Origin: Phytophthora quininea
Taxonomy: Eukaryota > Oomycota > Peronosporomycetes > Peronosporales > Peronosporaceae
Direction of reading: 5' to 3'
Assembly: GCA_011947345.1 (NCBI GenBank)
Contig: JAAVTG010000524.1
Location: 1 to 64,000 of the forward strand
Length of the DNA stretch: 64,000 nucleotides
The position numbers and the translations under genes are program-made. Positions 11,694 to 22,775 of the stretch are shown piece by piece. The notes under the pieces were generated by a model. It was not told where the DNA came from. It made no database searches and saw only the letters and a list, made by a program, of their open reading frames with translations. Every line of letters begins with the position of its first letter. The stretch's first letter is position 1.

Positions 11694-13854
11694 ATGGCGG
11701 ACGTGGCTACGCAGCGCTGGGCTTCCTGGCGCCGTGGTGTGCCGTGATCAAGGACAAGATCGACTTCAGCCCGCTGTCCTGCGTGGCAGCACTTCCGCGA
11801 GGCGCTAGCCTTGCTATCGGCTATGGCTCATGTGGACGCTGCGGGGTGGAAGTACCTGCTGTTTTAGCGCTGCGGCTTGAGTCTGGAAGGCGTCGGCGAC
11901 ACGAGTTTTGAAAGGGAAATACCTGCAACCTTCATACTTTTGTGGACCTAAATGGAGCTGACGAGAGACAAGAAGCTGAGCTGGACTCGGCCCAGTTCTT
12001 TCGAGTTCAACAGAGACAACGCCTCAGTCAGGAGTATCTGGATTCGATGCAGAACATCGCGGCAGTAGACAAGAAGATTGGATATCCAAGTGCCAGTGAG
12101 AGTGTATACGAGCGAGTGCAATGACAATGAGCTGAATAGCGTCACTGCAGCAGTTGCAGAGGTCGAGAGAGAGGAGAAGATCATCAGAGAGCAGGGGCGA
12201 CGTCGAAATCCGACGGGGAGTTGGCACCAGGAACGCTTCGCTGCACGTTTGTGCTTGATCCAATGATTTTGGATCTGCTTCGTTGCAGGATTGCCCCCGC
12301 AGCCGCGCATATAATGGAGCGCCTTGCGCTTAGCAACGTGTAGACATCACGAGTTGCAATTCGACTACCTATCGAACCACAGCTCGAGTACGAGTCCAAA
12401 GAAGTACTTAGACAGCTCATGACCAATCTCTTTGACAGTACACCGCGCCAGAAATGTGCTGACGCACCTGGTGGCGGTGGTTTTCAAGCCAGCACTCAAA
12501 GGTACCCACTACAATTTGGCGAGGTATTCATCAACAGCGACGTTCGCCTGGAGTCTGTGGATATACCAGCGCTGTTTTCCGCCATTGTAGTATGTCAACA
12601 ACAAAGACAATGACAATCCGTATGGCCTCGAAGTTTTATGGCCGAGAAACGGGAGTGGAGTTCTGGAAGTGGGTGGCGTACGCCTTGTTCTCGAAACGCG
12701 CTCGTACTCGTTGCTCGGTGGAGTCTCTCATCCTGACGGACACGGGGATGATATCTTTTGCCGAGGCTGACGCTTTTTCGTCCATTTTGAGGTCCAACCA
12801 GCCCGAAGAAGACCTTTTCGGCAGTCCACCTGCTCATATTGAAGCGAGAGATGCCACACTTCAGAGCGGCGCGCCGATCCGTGGCAATATTAGCTCACAA
12901 GGCCATGTCGTCAGTGGGTCTCATACTTCTAGTTAGACTCGGCTGTTCGCTTCGTACGGACATTCAGCGACGACGGAAGCACTAAGTAGGGCAACGTGCT
13001 GATTCCAGGCCTTGGTCGATGCCAAGTCCAGCGCTCTGACCTTGTATTTGACCAAATCAGCAAAGCCGAAGCTCGTCCCTGTGACTTGACAGCATTTACA
13101 ATTCGCTTCCACGGGTTCTTAATGTTTGGGGAGAATCATCTACCTCAGCTCTTGGCGGCAATGGGCTCGTCGTTAACCTTTGTGAAAGTGGTGTGTCCGA
13201 CAGATAACTTGGACGCCAATTCTATCGTTTGGGGCTGTCCGAACCTGGAGGGAATGGAATTTTGGAATGGCCATGTGAATACATGGCACGACTTTACGAG
13301 ATGTCAAGCAGAAGCCTGTGTCCGCATTGAACGTCAATGGATGGGAGGTGAATTTTAGCAGAAGATCTCAGTTCTCCCCATAACTCGGCCTCCAAGTCAG
13401 TGTGTCGCTTGCTTGTTCGGCGAATGAGTCACGCTGAATTCGGGACTGTGCTCTTTGACCGCGGTCTGCAGGCTGAAATCAAGGCGGTGCTGCAGATGCT
13501 GGATACGAACAGAGACCTCGAGCGTCTTGACATTCATCTGTCGACTCCGTATCATGGATTTCTGTCGGAATTTAGGAAGCACCATCTCGAGCCCGTCAAT
13601 GGGAGCGTCCCGCCACCAAAGGAGGTCAAATCTGCCTTTTGAGCGTCATCTCCTCTGAAAGTCTGCCCGTGGATGCCAAGAAGAGAAAGTGCCAGGCCAT
13701 CTCGGCTGAACATCCAATCTGTCTGCTGGGCCAAGACTTGGTGGCGAAAATCCTCGCGTTCGCACACACACCCGTTCTTCGTAGAGTGTACGTGGAGCTG
13801 ATTGATGATGGCATGCCGGAAGGCATGTACGACGACGAAGATGACGACAACTAA
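11694..13854 (+). pseudogene. PWC family copy A, decayed
   Basis: The ATG at 11694 gives MADVATQRW, then in another frame FLAPWCAVIKDKIDF, the family N-terminal signature. Later segments follow the family order: AHVDAAGWKYLL (11826), an IQVPVRVY segment (12080), WKWVAYALFSKRAR (12668), FVRTFSDDG (12950, then an in-frame stop in the sequence STK-stop-GNV), VLIPGLGRCQVQRSDL (13000), GCPNLEGMEFW (13232), KHHLEPVN (13578) and the C-terminal helix ending at 13854. At least eight frame changes, stops and missing stretches (the 80-120 residue region is gone) indicate true decay. The acidic tail DDEDDDN is specific to this copy. Confidence 0.65.
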
Positions 13855-13985
13855 TGTGGATGAGTACGTTTATGCGTTGGATGACAGTGATAACACTCGT
13901 TTTAAATGTCGGCTACACTTGATACGCGTTCATCAGGTTTCCATTACTTAGGTAGACGTCGCTAGCTCTTTGGTCAACTTTGCTT

Positions 13986-14677
13986 TCAGCTCGTCGGGCA
14001 GCTTTTTTTTCGTGGGATGCCATATTTCTCGGGATTCGATTTCATGAGCGCCTCCTTCAGCGCATTGTATTCTCTCCATTTGGGATCCGTACGACTCCGT
14101 TTTCCCAATTCGTTTTCTTTGAAAAACATGTACGGGCTCACATATTTCTTCTCATCGACAACTTTATCTTGGACCTTGCTCACGTCTTTCTTCTCGTCGA
14201 CAATTTTATCTTTGCCCTTGTTGGCATTGCCGTTTTCACGCTGCGCTTTGGTCCTCATCGCGGTCATAAGCGCAATCTGTTGCCTTTTTCCATGTCAGAT
14301 GGCTTCGCACTCATCGACTTTGACTTTACCAAGGCGTTTTCCAGATTGGAAGACGGTAAATTCTTGGAGGACTGCGCCTTCGCTAGAGACTTCAGCGCCT
14401 GCTCGTTGGTCAGTATCATGGCCGACTCGGATTTCTTCGACGACTTTGACTTCGATAGCCACGACGTAAGGAAGCCCCTCTCCTCTTCATTGTCGTTGTC
14501 TTCGCCACGAACTCTCAGGAATCGCTTGTTAGCACCAACGAAAGAATCGGCTGCAGCTTGACCACTCTCGACAACCTTGGGCACTTCGCTGCGCCTTGAC
14601 TTTAAAACTTCACTAGCTGCTTCTCCACTCGCAACTACCGTAGCGATTGATGCCAACAGGAAGACTGATAATCGCAT
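13986..14677 (-). CDS. RxLR-EER secreted effector 2 (frame break near 14287)
   Basis: Paralogue of effector 1. The ATG at 14677 is chosen because it starts a good signal peptide (MRLSVFLLASIATVVAS). RFLR is at residues 52-55 and EER at 65-67. The body shares the SKKSES, AKAQSSK, SKSMSAK and DMEK patterns with effector 1. The frame breaks at a T run (14285-14289 on the plus strand). The second frame carries a lysine-rich stretch and the shared FFKENEL and DPKWREYNALKE segment, ending at 13986. The two genes are about 40-45 percent similar by eye, converge on one another around copy A and probably arose by duplication. Confidence 0.75.
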
Positions 14678-14704
14678 TCTTGTGGAGGACTTGACTAGCG
14701 CCGC

Positions 14705-14722
14705 GTGAAGCTCGAAATGAAC
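14705..14722 (-). promoter_or_regulatory. Initiator-like core promoter of effector 2
   Basis: Read on the minus strand, TTCATTTCGAGCTTC matches the oomycete initiator consensus (YTCANTYY). It lies about 40 bases upstream of the effector ATG, the same spacing as the signal in front of effector 1. The remaining spacer to 15008 shows no gene. Confidence 0.4.
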
Positions 14723-15008
14723 AAGTCTCGTTCTCGATGAAGAGATTACGGTCAACACCCAAAATTTGGCAGAGATATTGAAGCGATTTGATTTACCAGC
14801 ACTACGGTACTAGACCACTTCTGTACCAGGCTATATTACTACCAGCATGTCGCGAGCGACTTGAGGCGCATTTACAGATGGCAACTGAATCTCTGCGTCA
14901 TCACGTTCTTCATGACGTTGATGCGTACAATCTCCCACAGTAATCTTTCAACTGATTGTATTCCTATTCACAAAAATGTAAAATGCGTATTTTCTAAATC
15001 GTGAGTAG

Positions 15009-17370
15009 ATGCTCGTCATGGCGCCCTGGTGGGAGGCTCTGCGGGACCGACTGACATTCAGGTACCCGACGCGTAAGGAGGAGATGTGGGCTGTGCACAA
15101 ACTGCAGCTGCACGTAAAGCTCCCGTGGCGCCCAAAGACCCGCGTATACAGCGCAGGCTTCCTGGAATATTTGGGTATGGATGACGAGGAAACATTTTTG
15201 CCCAATTTCCAGAAAGCTCGTGAAGCTCTGCTTCTGTGGACTACGACGCCTGGAAATACTAGTAAGTTGGGGGGCTTCGATTACCGATTATTTGTGAGTT
15301 CTCAATCTGCGGTGTTAAATCTAATCTACTAAGGTCTGGAATGCAACGCTAGAGCGTTGGGTACTGTGAAGTTGAACGTGTCGAAGGCGAAATAGGTCTG
15401 GGTTGCAGTTGATGAAGTTGCCGAAGTGTGACGTTTGCTTTAGTCGGCGCAGAATGGTGTGATACTGCTCTTGTAGATTGCTGTCTGCGGTTCTAAGGCC
15501 TCTGCGGACGTGTGCTCCAAATGTTGCATATATCGCGGCCAGAGCTGTCGTTTTGGGTCCTGGACTGCCGTCTTCAAAGCATATCCTGTTGCGTTCAGTC
15601 CAGCGATGGTGGAGAACTATGCATCGTAGCATATTCCAGAGAATAATTAATATGTCTCGGTGTTGCTTCCAATGTTGTACGACCCGGAGTTTGTGCGGGA
15701 GTACAACCAAGGTCCATGTGAGCGGTCCGACGAAAAATATCTCCCAATCAGACCAAATCAAGGACCATATTGCCGCTGAGGGAGGACAGTCCAAGAAGAG
15801 ATGTTGTGCAGTCTCAATCGACGAGCACGCTGGGAACTGACATTGTTGAGCTGAGGGGTTATGTTGCAACAGGAACCAAAGTCTGGATTTCACTGGAAGT
15901 AGTCGGAATGCGACTCGCATCTGAAGGTCGTCGTAGACCGGCAGCAATTCCTGACGGTGTTCTCGACTGAACTCCAGATATTTTTTACGTCCGTTGTTGT
16001 CGTCTGAAGGTCTCGACGGATCGGGTGTTCATCGAGCTGTAAGATTGGCTGTTCGAATATGTTTTGAAGAGCCCGCTTTCGTATCGTAGGAAGGCATAGT
16101 ATTTTTCTGCTACCTTAACACTAGCTACTGGTACGAATAACGAGGCGGGTGGAGAGAGCACTTGCGTGGCTGTAACCCGCTGGAGTATTTGGGTCAGTTC
16201 TCTGAATGTGGCGCCTAGTAGTCTTTTTTGCTGGCAGATGGGGTAGATATTTGAGCTGGGGTCCAAGTTTTGCCTGAGAAATTCCTCCTTCGAGGGCCAG
16301 CCGTGCTCATCGTGAATATCCGCCAAACATTCGTAACAAGCTCGCCGCGCCAATTGTAGCCTGAAGCTTCTAGCTGGTTCAGCAACTGCCAGCAGGCAAC
16401 GAAGATCATTGCCAGAACAACAAACGACTAAAACCAGGAAGAGAACGACTCAGACCTGGTCCGGTTTTTCGGCACGGAGCAGTGGGATAATGTTAGTGCC
16501 GAGTATTTGGAAGCACCGGAGAAGATTGCTGCCTCTCTGGCTCCTCCTGCGGTCCCAGTACCTGCGTCCCAAATTACCAGCTGACCTGGAGTGGACATTG
16601 AATTTCCTGTTCAAATTTACGACTCGGGTGAGTCTTATTCCGGGACGAGTGTCTTCGGGGATCTTGTGAGGACTTGCAAGAGAAATAGGGAACGTTTTAC
16701 TAGAGTGGAGACGTCCAAGCAGCACCTTGTGGTGCTCCGTTGCAAGTTTGTGCAGGAACTGATAGACGTCAATCTGGAAGGGTATGGTATTGACCCCACG
16801 ATGGCGCGGGATGTTTCGGATGCGCTCGCTGCCAATGTGCGTTTCTCCACATGTATCAATCAGCGTGAATGTGATGCCAAAACAAGGCGTTGATGAGCGC
16901 TCTATGAAAGTGGCCTTTGGTCAGGTTCTGATCAGTGTCTAGTACTCAACGGCGCCTGACTCCCGTGACAACTAGGCAAACATTATGAGAAGATATGGCG
17001 GTAGGCGCTGCTGGTCCGGTCCATTGCAACTTCTCACTGTTCACCTGACTTTTGCGAATGGAAACTTCGGGGTTCTGATGGATCTGGCGGCAATGTTTCC
17101 TGCGTTGATGTTCAACCAAATGGTGAAGAACTTGTCGGTTAACTTTTGCCAAGAATTGGGTGGATCAACGACCGAATGGTGGAAGTGAGTCGCTTATTCA
17201 CTGTTCTCGAAGCGGGCGCGGAAGCATTCATCGCTAACATCTCTTGCCCTCCTTAACATTAGCAGCATGAGCGCAGAAGACGTGCAAGCCTTTTCGTCAA
17301 TAGTATTGTCGGAGCACCTAGAAGAAGAAGTGTTGGCTGTCCTCGAGTTCGAATTGATGAAAGAAACGTA
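15009..17370 (+). pseudogene. PWC family copy B, split by a LINE fragment and 3' truncated
   Basis: The 5' part begins at the ATG at 15009 (APWWEALRDRLTF) and runs to the family motif VDYDAWKYL near 15262, where the frame is already shifted. The family sequence resumes near 16432 with SDLVRFFGTEQ and SAEYLEA, then PGVDIEFPVQIY, RCKFVQELIDV, NVRFSTCI, and after more shifts WWK/VAYSLFSKRAR and HLEEEVLAV, ending about 17370. The intervening 1.1 kb is reverse-transcriptase-type sequence on the opposite strand. Everything after the HPEE region (RTFSDDG motif, leucine-rich part, C-terminal helix) is missing. Confidence 0.65.
15321..16409 (-). mobile_element. 5'-truncated LINE (non-LTR retrotransposon), 3' part
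   Basis: A 208-residue frame (15321-15947) carries the zinc-binding domain found at the C terminus of LINE reverse transcriptases: AFRLLPVKSRLWFLL, then a C-x4-C...H-x4-C pattern (CQFPACSS, AQHLFLDC), then WSLIWSDW. Upstream frames (15985-16353 and 16215-16409) are compatible with the preceding linker of the same element. The reverse transcriptase core and the endonuclease are missing, as expected for 5'-truncated insertions. No poly-A or obvious target duplication is visible. It separates the two parts of PWC copy B. Confidence 0.6.
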
Positions 17371-17957
17371 GTGCTAAGCGCCAACGCTGAAAGTTTACCG
17401 GTGGTTTGCGGAATTAGTGGGGAGTTCTCTGTAGAAATCGCGACGAGCTACTGAAGACAGTCAGCAGCTACGAACGGAGTCAAAGAACAGGCTGCTACGA
17501 GGCAGCCTCAAACTCTTCGAGTTCACACTCTTCCAAGGACCAGCAGTAGATATGCACTACAGTTTGAAAGAATTCCATGCGCGTCGTCAGCAACTTCCTT
17601 ACCTGGCGCTTTCCATGCCCCATCGACTCTGGAGGTTGTCAAAAGGAGGATTACTGAGCAATTGATACGTGTATGAGAAGGATGCGTGCTCGGGTCCTCG
17701 CGGGGCGAAGCTGAAGTTACTCGTGTCTTCTCTAGAACAGAGCGTGAATCTGGTTTGCTAGCAAGTCTATGCAAAATCCCTTCACTGGAACGAGACTCGA
17801 GAGTTGTATCGAGAACGGAAGGCGTCACGAAAGCCCGAACGCTATATTAGTTAGCCATGACAGGAATTGACACGGCTTGAAGTCGCGGCTGATGCGCCAA
17901 GGATGCTCAGCACCAGCATAGATGACGATCTCGCCAGCTAGATGGAAAACCAGTAAA
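17371..17957. other. Spacer without recognised gene
   Basis: This lies between the truncated end of PWC copy B and the stop of copy C. Open frames of about 70-100 codons exist on both strands (for example 17523-17828 minus), but none shows a motif or resemblance to the neighbouring family. It may hold worn PWC 3' sequence beyond recognition. Confidence 0.4.
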
Positions 17958-20223
17958 CTAGATCGGTGTTTCGTAGCGCATCGCTTCCCAATCGTTGGGG
18001 TTGACCAAGCGGCAATAAACCTCTCTGGGAACAGTCGACGTAGCAAAGTCGAAGATGAGTGAAAGGACAGCGGGATCGAACTTCTCGAGGGCTGATCGAT
18101 GCAATGCGGTCCCATATTTCGCCTTGTAAGTTTTCGGTCCCATCGCTTCAGTCGATATGACACTCAGAAACGCGGCCTTGCAATCGTCGGCGAGATGAAT
18201 CTTTTGGATCGGCTGTATGTCGGTACGAGATGGTGGCGCTGGAACTCGCGGACATAAGGAGACAACGCCTCTGATGGTGCTACAACTTCCAGGTACTCGA
18301 GCTCACAATTCCTTTCCAGCATTCCGAGCAGCGCTTTCAAGTAAGCTTCGATCTTGGGCAAATCCGGTTCGGATCGACCGTTAGTATATGCCGACAAAAA
18401 CGTCAGTCGAACGCGCAGCCGACGCATGCACTTGGCAAGGGGTTATCCGAGTCGCTCAAGATCGCAGAGATTGCCGAAATATCCCTCCAATCCTTACGAC
18501 TCAATGTAGGAAGTGTTCCTCCAGCTTCACGAATGGAGCAAAAGTTTAGACGTGCGTCCAGTTCAAACCCAGTGATGGCAAGCTCCTCCAAGTTGGGACA
18601 ACTGCCTAGAAAAAATCCTCGGGCCAATCGACGTCACAGTCTTCTTGAATGGATAAACTTTTGAGAGTGGGTCCGACAGCAGCAATGAAGATGAAAAGGC
18701 CGTCTGGATTGAATGAATTGGATGTGTCAAACGCGATTTTGAGCGACAAACCACGGAACTCGCCGCTATCATCGACTGGATCGTCGAAAACCAAATCATC
18801 GCGCTGCACCTGGCACCGCCCAAAGCCTGGCACCATCGCATTCACCCATCGACTCGCTCCATCGTCACTGAAAGTCCGCACGAAACTCACCGGCTCATTT
18901 AAAGTGACAGGACCCGAGTCGGCCACCAATGGCCATCGAATAGGAGATCCCGCTGCCAAAGTGGCTTCCTTTCTTCCACTTGACCACGAGGTAAGCCGCA
19001 TATAAGTTCTTCGGGGTGATCCGACTGCACGATGGCAGCGATCCTCGCCACGTCAGTGTCACTCATCCAGCTAATGCACACTAAGGCCACCGATTCCAAT
19101 GACGAGAATGCACGTGAGCGCTTCGAGAATAGTGCGTACGCCAACCACTCCCAATATTGGCGGTTGTCACGCCTCTCGAAAGTTTGAAGACTCGCGGCAA
19201 CTTTTTTGTGGTTCGATTAGCCACCATAGCGGAACACATCGCCTCAAACACGAAAGTCCGCAAGGCCTCCCAGCCCACAACGCGAAGAGTGTCGAGGTTG
19301 AACGGCACTAGACTCGGTTCGATGCAACCGAAGAGTCGACGAATGAACTTGCCAAATGCGATCTTCGACTGCCTTGGGAGAGTCATGAATGTGCGACCGA
19401 GCTCGAGCGACAACATTATCTCCGAAAAGCAAACACCACTGGCGACGAGTTCGTCCAATGGCTCGAAGAACGCAGGTGTGAGAGGGAAGTCAGCAACGTC
19501 GACTATCATAGATGTGAGGAGGAATGTGCACTGCAGCAAGCTCGGCATCGTTGGGTGCTTCGCCGTCCTATAACGTTTCCATTGGCCGCTAATCAGCACC
19601 TCTGCAGTCTTCACGGCCACCAATTGTTGAACCTGCTCGTCCGATGGCTCTTCAAGCTCTGGAGGTTCATTTGCCATTACAAATTGCACTGGCTGGGCCG
19701 TCGTGGCCTCATAATACACCTGCACTGGGATTTCAACCTCCATTCCGACGCGTCGTAGACGCCAATTGCTGACTTGATCCATAATCTTCGCTTGCGCCTT
19801 CAGATATTCTGGATTGGGGTTGGTGTGCTGCTGTACACCGCAAAACGCGACGAGGTCCGAATCGAACTCCTCCGTCTCTCCGTCGTTTCTTAAAGTCAGA
19901 TCTAAAGTCAGCACGAATTGTGCGGGGATTTCATGCTCCAAGTTGGCCTCTCCAGGGTTTCCCAGCTTGACTTCACAGCAGCTTGACAGCAGATATTTCC
20001 ACGCGACTTGATCGACGTGTGCTACCGCTGCAAGAAGCGCGAGCGCCTCCTGCACTTTGCGAAACTTTATTTTGAATGTTTCTGCTGCCACCGGTTCTCG
20101 ACGTGTCGGAAGAGACACGATCAGTTGAGGGACGTTCGGCAGTCTTCCTTCAGAGCGTTTGAAGCGGATGCGGCCCTTCAATTCCGCACACCAAGGAGCT
20201 AAGAATCCCCAACGGTGCTCCAT
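17958..20223 (-). CDS. PWC family copy C, nearly full length with frame breaks
   Basis: Unknown function. The ATG at 20223 begins MEHRWGFLAPWCAELK, the family signature. A 380-residue frame to 19081 includes VQEALALLAAVAHVDQVAWKYLL, DSDLVAFCGVQQ, EVEIPVQVYY and QCTFLLTSMIVDV. The continuation uses other frames: WEWLAYALFSKRSR (19120), SFVRTFSDDGASRWVN with VPGFGRCQVQRDDLVF (18800-18880), GSCPNLEELAITGFE (18560), MRRLRVRLTF and HHLVP (18200-18425), and the C-terminal helix VLSLIFDFATS (about 18030-18060). Five frames tile the gene without internal nonsense codons, so it may be intact in the living genome. It faces copy D head to head. Confidence 0.7.
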
Positions 20224-20412
20224 CCTCTTCACTTGCTTGGCGCTTGGCTTGTTGGAGAATGACGAGCGGGGCAGCATCGAAAAGGTTTGTTGCAGTTGGC
20301 GATACCCACATCAAGTGACGATACCTCCTGAAAGGTCGTTTGACGATACAAAAACACATTTCAAACCTAAAATATATAAAAAGGTGTTTCTAATTCAAAT
20401 CCAGGTAGTATT
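20224..20412. promoter_or_regulatory. Divergent promoter of PWC copies C and D
   Basis: The 189 bases between the two start codons must hold both promoters. An AT-rich stretch (about 20355-20385) lies near the copy D start. A TTCAAATCC initiator-like sequence sits at about 20394-20402, close to the copy D ATG. No TATA box is expected in oomycetes. Confidence 0.35.
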
Positions 20413-22664
20413 ATGGAGGAGGTTGCGGTGGGTGTGGAGCGGCGGTGGGGCTTCCTGAACGCGTGGTGGCAGCAGCTCAAGTGGGTCAACTACCACGGTC
20501 TCTACGGCGTCGACAACGTCTGGAACGCGCACAAGCGGCGGCTGTTCGTGTCCATCTCTCGCTGGCACTACTCGTTCGACTATGAGCAGGACATGGAGAG
20601 CTTCGCCCTGTACTTCCAGAAGGTCCGGGAGAGTCTGGCGCTGCTGGCGGCAGTGGCCCACGTGGACTACGAAGCTTGGAAGTATTTACTAGTAAAATAC
20701 AGTAAAGTCAATTTCGTTAAGGAGGAGGAGGACATGCTGCAGGACGAAGTCTCGGTGCGCTTCACACTGAGACTGGACTGGGCCAAGAAGAGCAACCAGA
20801 AGCACGGAGAGCCGCTGGATTACGATCTAGTACAGTTTTGTGGCGTGCAACAACGTACGCAGCCAAGTGCAGAGTATTTGGAGGCGTTGAATCAAATTAC
20901 TGCCATGGACAGTAATTTACGCTCCGATCGTCCTGGAGTGGACATTAAAATTCCTGTTCGGGTGCATTTCACGCCGAACGCGGAGGATGATCCAATGAGG
21001 AAGCTGCAGGACGTGGTAAGTGCCGAGAAGACGATCCAGGAGCAGTGGCGGGAGTACGCTGCGTCTGCTCCATTGGATGACGTTGAGTGGGGAGTTTGCG
21101 ATGCACTTTCGTGTTGGAGCCAATGATTCTGGACTTGAACTACTTTGAGATTTCTCCCGAGCTGACGGATACGATGGAGCAGTTGATGCACGATAATGTT
21201 TGGTTCTCCAAAGTGTTCGACCTCGCTGTGAAAAGGTCGATGAATAATATGCCAAACGAGTCGATGGAAGCGTTTGGTAAGTTTATGGCGCGTTTGTTCG
21301 ATAGTACGCGTCGTTTACCTGAGCTCGCGAGTACGAAATATCTCTGTGGCGACGATTCAGTGCCTGCTGAGTTGAGTTTACCGCAGCTAGGCTCCGTGGG
21401 GCTGAAATGTGATGCCAACACGTTGGAGGCACGAGACTTTGAAGTGTTGTGCTCTGCAATTACTTCAAACAGTACGGCGAGAAACTTATCCATCAAGCTA
21501 CGGTCGAATCCCGCGACGAGTGCGACGTGGTGGAAATGGCTAGCCTACGCTGTTTTCTCGGCGCGTGCACGTTCTTCGTCAGTATTGGAATCGTTGGCAC
21601 TTACTTCGCTCTCCAGTGTGACTGCTGCAGATATTGCGGCTTTTACAGCCGTTCTAGAATCTGATCATCCTGAAGAACACTTGTATGACTGCCCACACGG
21701 CCGAGTCGACGAACAGGACGTCAGTTTATTCCCCGGCTCCCCAATCCGATGGCAAACTAACGATCGTGGAGAATTTATTGACACCAGCGATCTGAGTTGC
21801 CGCTTTGTGCTGCATGGCCTCCGAACCTTTAGTGACGATGGCGTCAGTGACTGGATGAATGTAGTGGTTCCCGGTTTCGGAAGATGCCAAGTCCAGCGTC
21901 GCGACTTGATAATCCGTCAGTCACGTGAGGAGTCTTCGACAGTGGGGTTAATGGATCTAGCAATCGAATTTGATCCGTATCAACCATCAGTCTCAAACGG
22001 TTTGCCACACCTCCTCAAAGCGGTTGGGTCTTCTTTGAAAGTACTGACACTCAGTGGGCCCCGCATGAATCTGGATGAGAACGTGATTTTGCAAAGCTGC
22101 CCGAACTTACAAGAACTGTCCCTGTGCGGAGGTCTGGTGGATGTGCAGCTGAACTTTACAAACTATGGCACATATCATCCGGCTCCTCTTCCAACCTGCC
22201 ACTGGCATAATGTAGCTGCCTTAGCAAACGATTTGAGTGACCCCAACAGTCCACTAACCAGGTGTGTACGCTGTCTACGCGTGCGCCTGACCGACGAAGC
22301 AGATGGGTGGGGCATTGCGTCAGGAGGATATGTATCGAGCGGTGCTGAAGCGGATATAAGTCCTCTGCTACACATGCTGGACGTGAACCGAAGTCTGCAG
22401 TATTTTGAACTTATTGTGCGACCATACTACAACGTGTACCGTGAAGACTTTAAGAAACACCATCTTGAACCGATCAACCGCACAACTCCACTCTCGATGG
22501 ATATGAAAGTCGCGTTTCTAAGTGTGATGTCGTCGCTAGAGAAGAGCTGGCGCATGAATCGGGACGTGCTTGACAATATTTTCGCGTTCGCTTCGCCTCC
22601 AGTCCTTCGGCACGTGTATTTCCGTAAGCAGCGAAGTGGCTGGGGTTGGTTGGACGAGCGGTGA
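20413..22664 (+). CDS. PWC family copy D, best-preserved member (one frame break)
   Basis: Reference copy, about 750 residues, intronless, unknown function. Order of conserved blocks: RRWGFLNAWW (residues 9-18); QKVRESLALLAAVAHVD...WKYLL; DYDLVQFCGVQQ...SAEYLEAL; GVDIKIPVRVHF; then, after a single break at the G run 21089-21092, SLRCTFVLEPMILDL; NVWFSKV; a leucine-rich stretch with WWKWLAYAVFSARAR and VLESLALTSL; DHPEE; LRTFSDDG...VVPGFGRCQVQRRDL; a second leucine-rich part (LKVLTLSG, CPNLQELSLCG); RCLRVRL; KKHHLEPIN; and a C-terminal NRDVLDNIFAFASPPVLRHVYF helix with an F-box-like look. No signal peptide or membrane segment, so probably cytosolic or nuclear. The leucine-rich blocks recall ribonuclease-inhibitor-like repeats, by inference only. 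Confidence 0.75.
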
Positions 22665-22775
22665 AATGTAAATGCCGGTCAATACAAATGACAAGGCTTG
22701 CTAATACGATAAACTACTTCGGTAGAAAAATAAATCAAGGTGGAGATGCCCATTAAATCTGCGGCGGGGCGCTAG

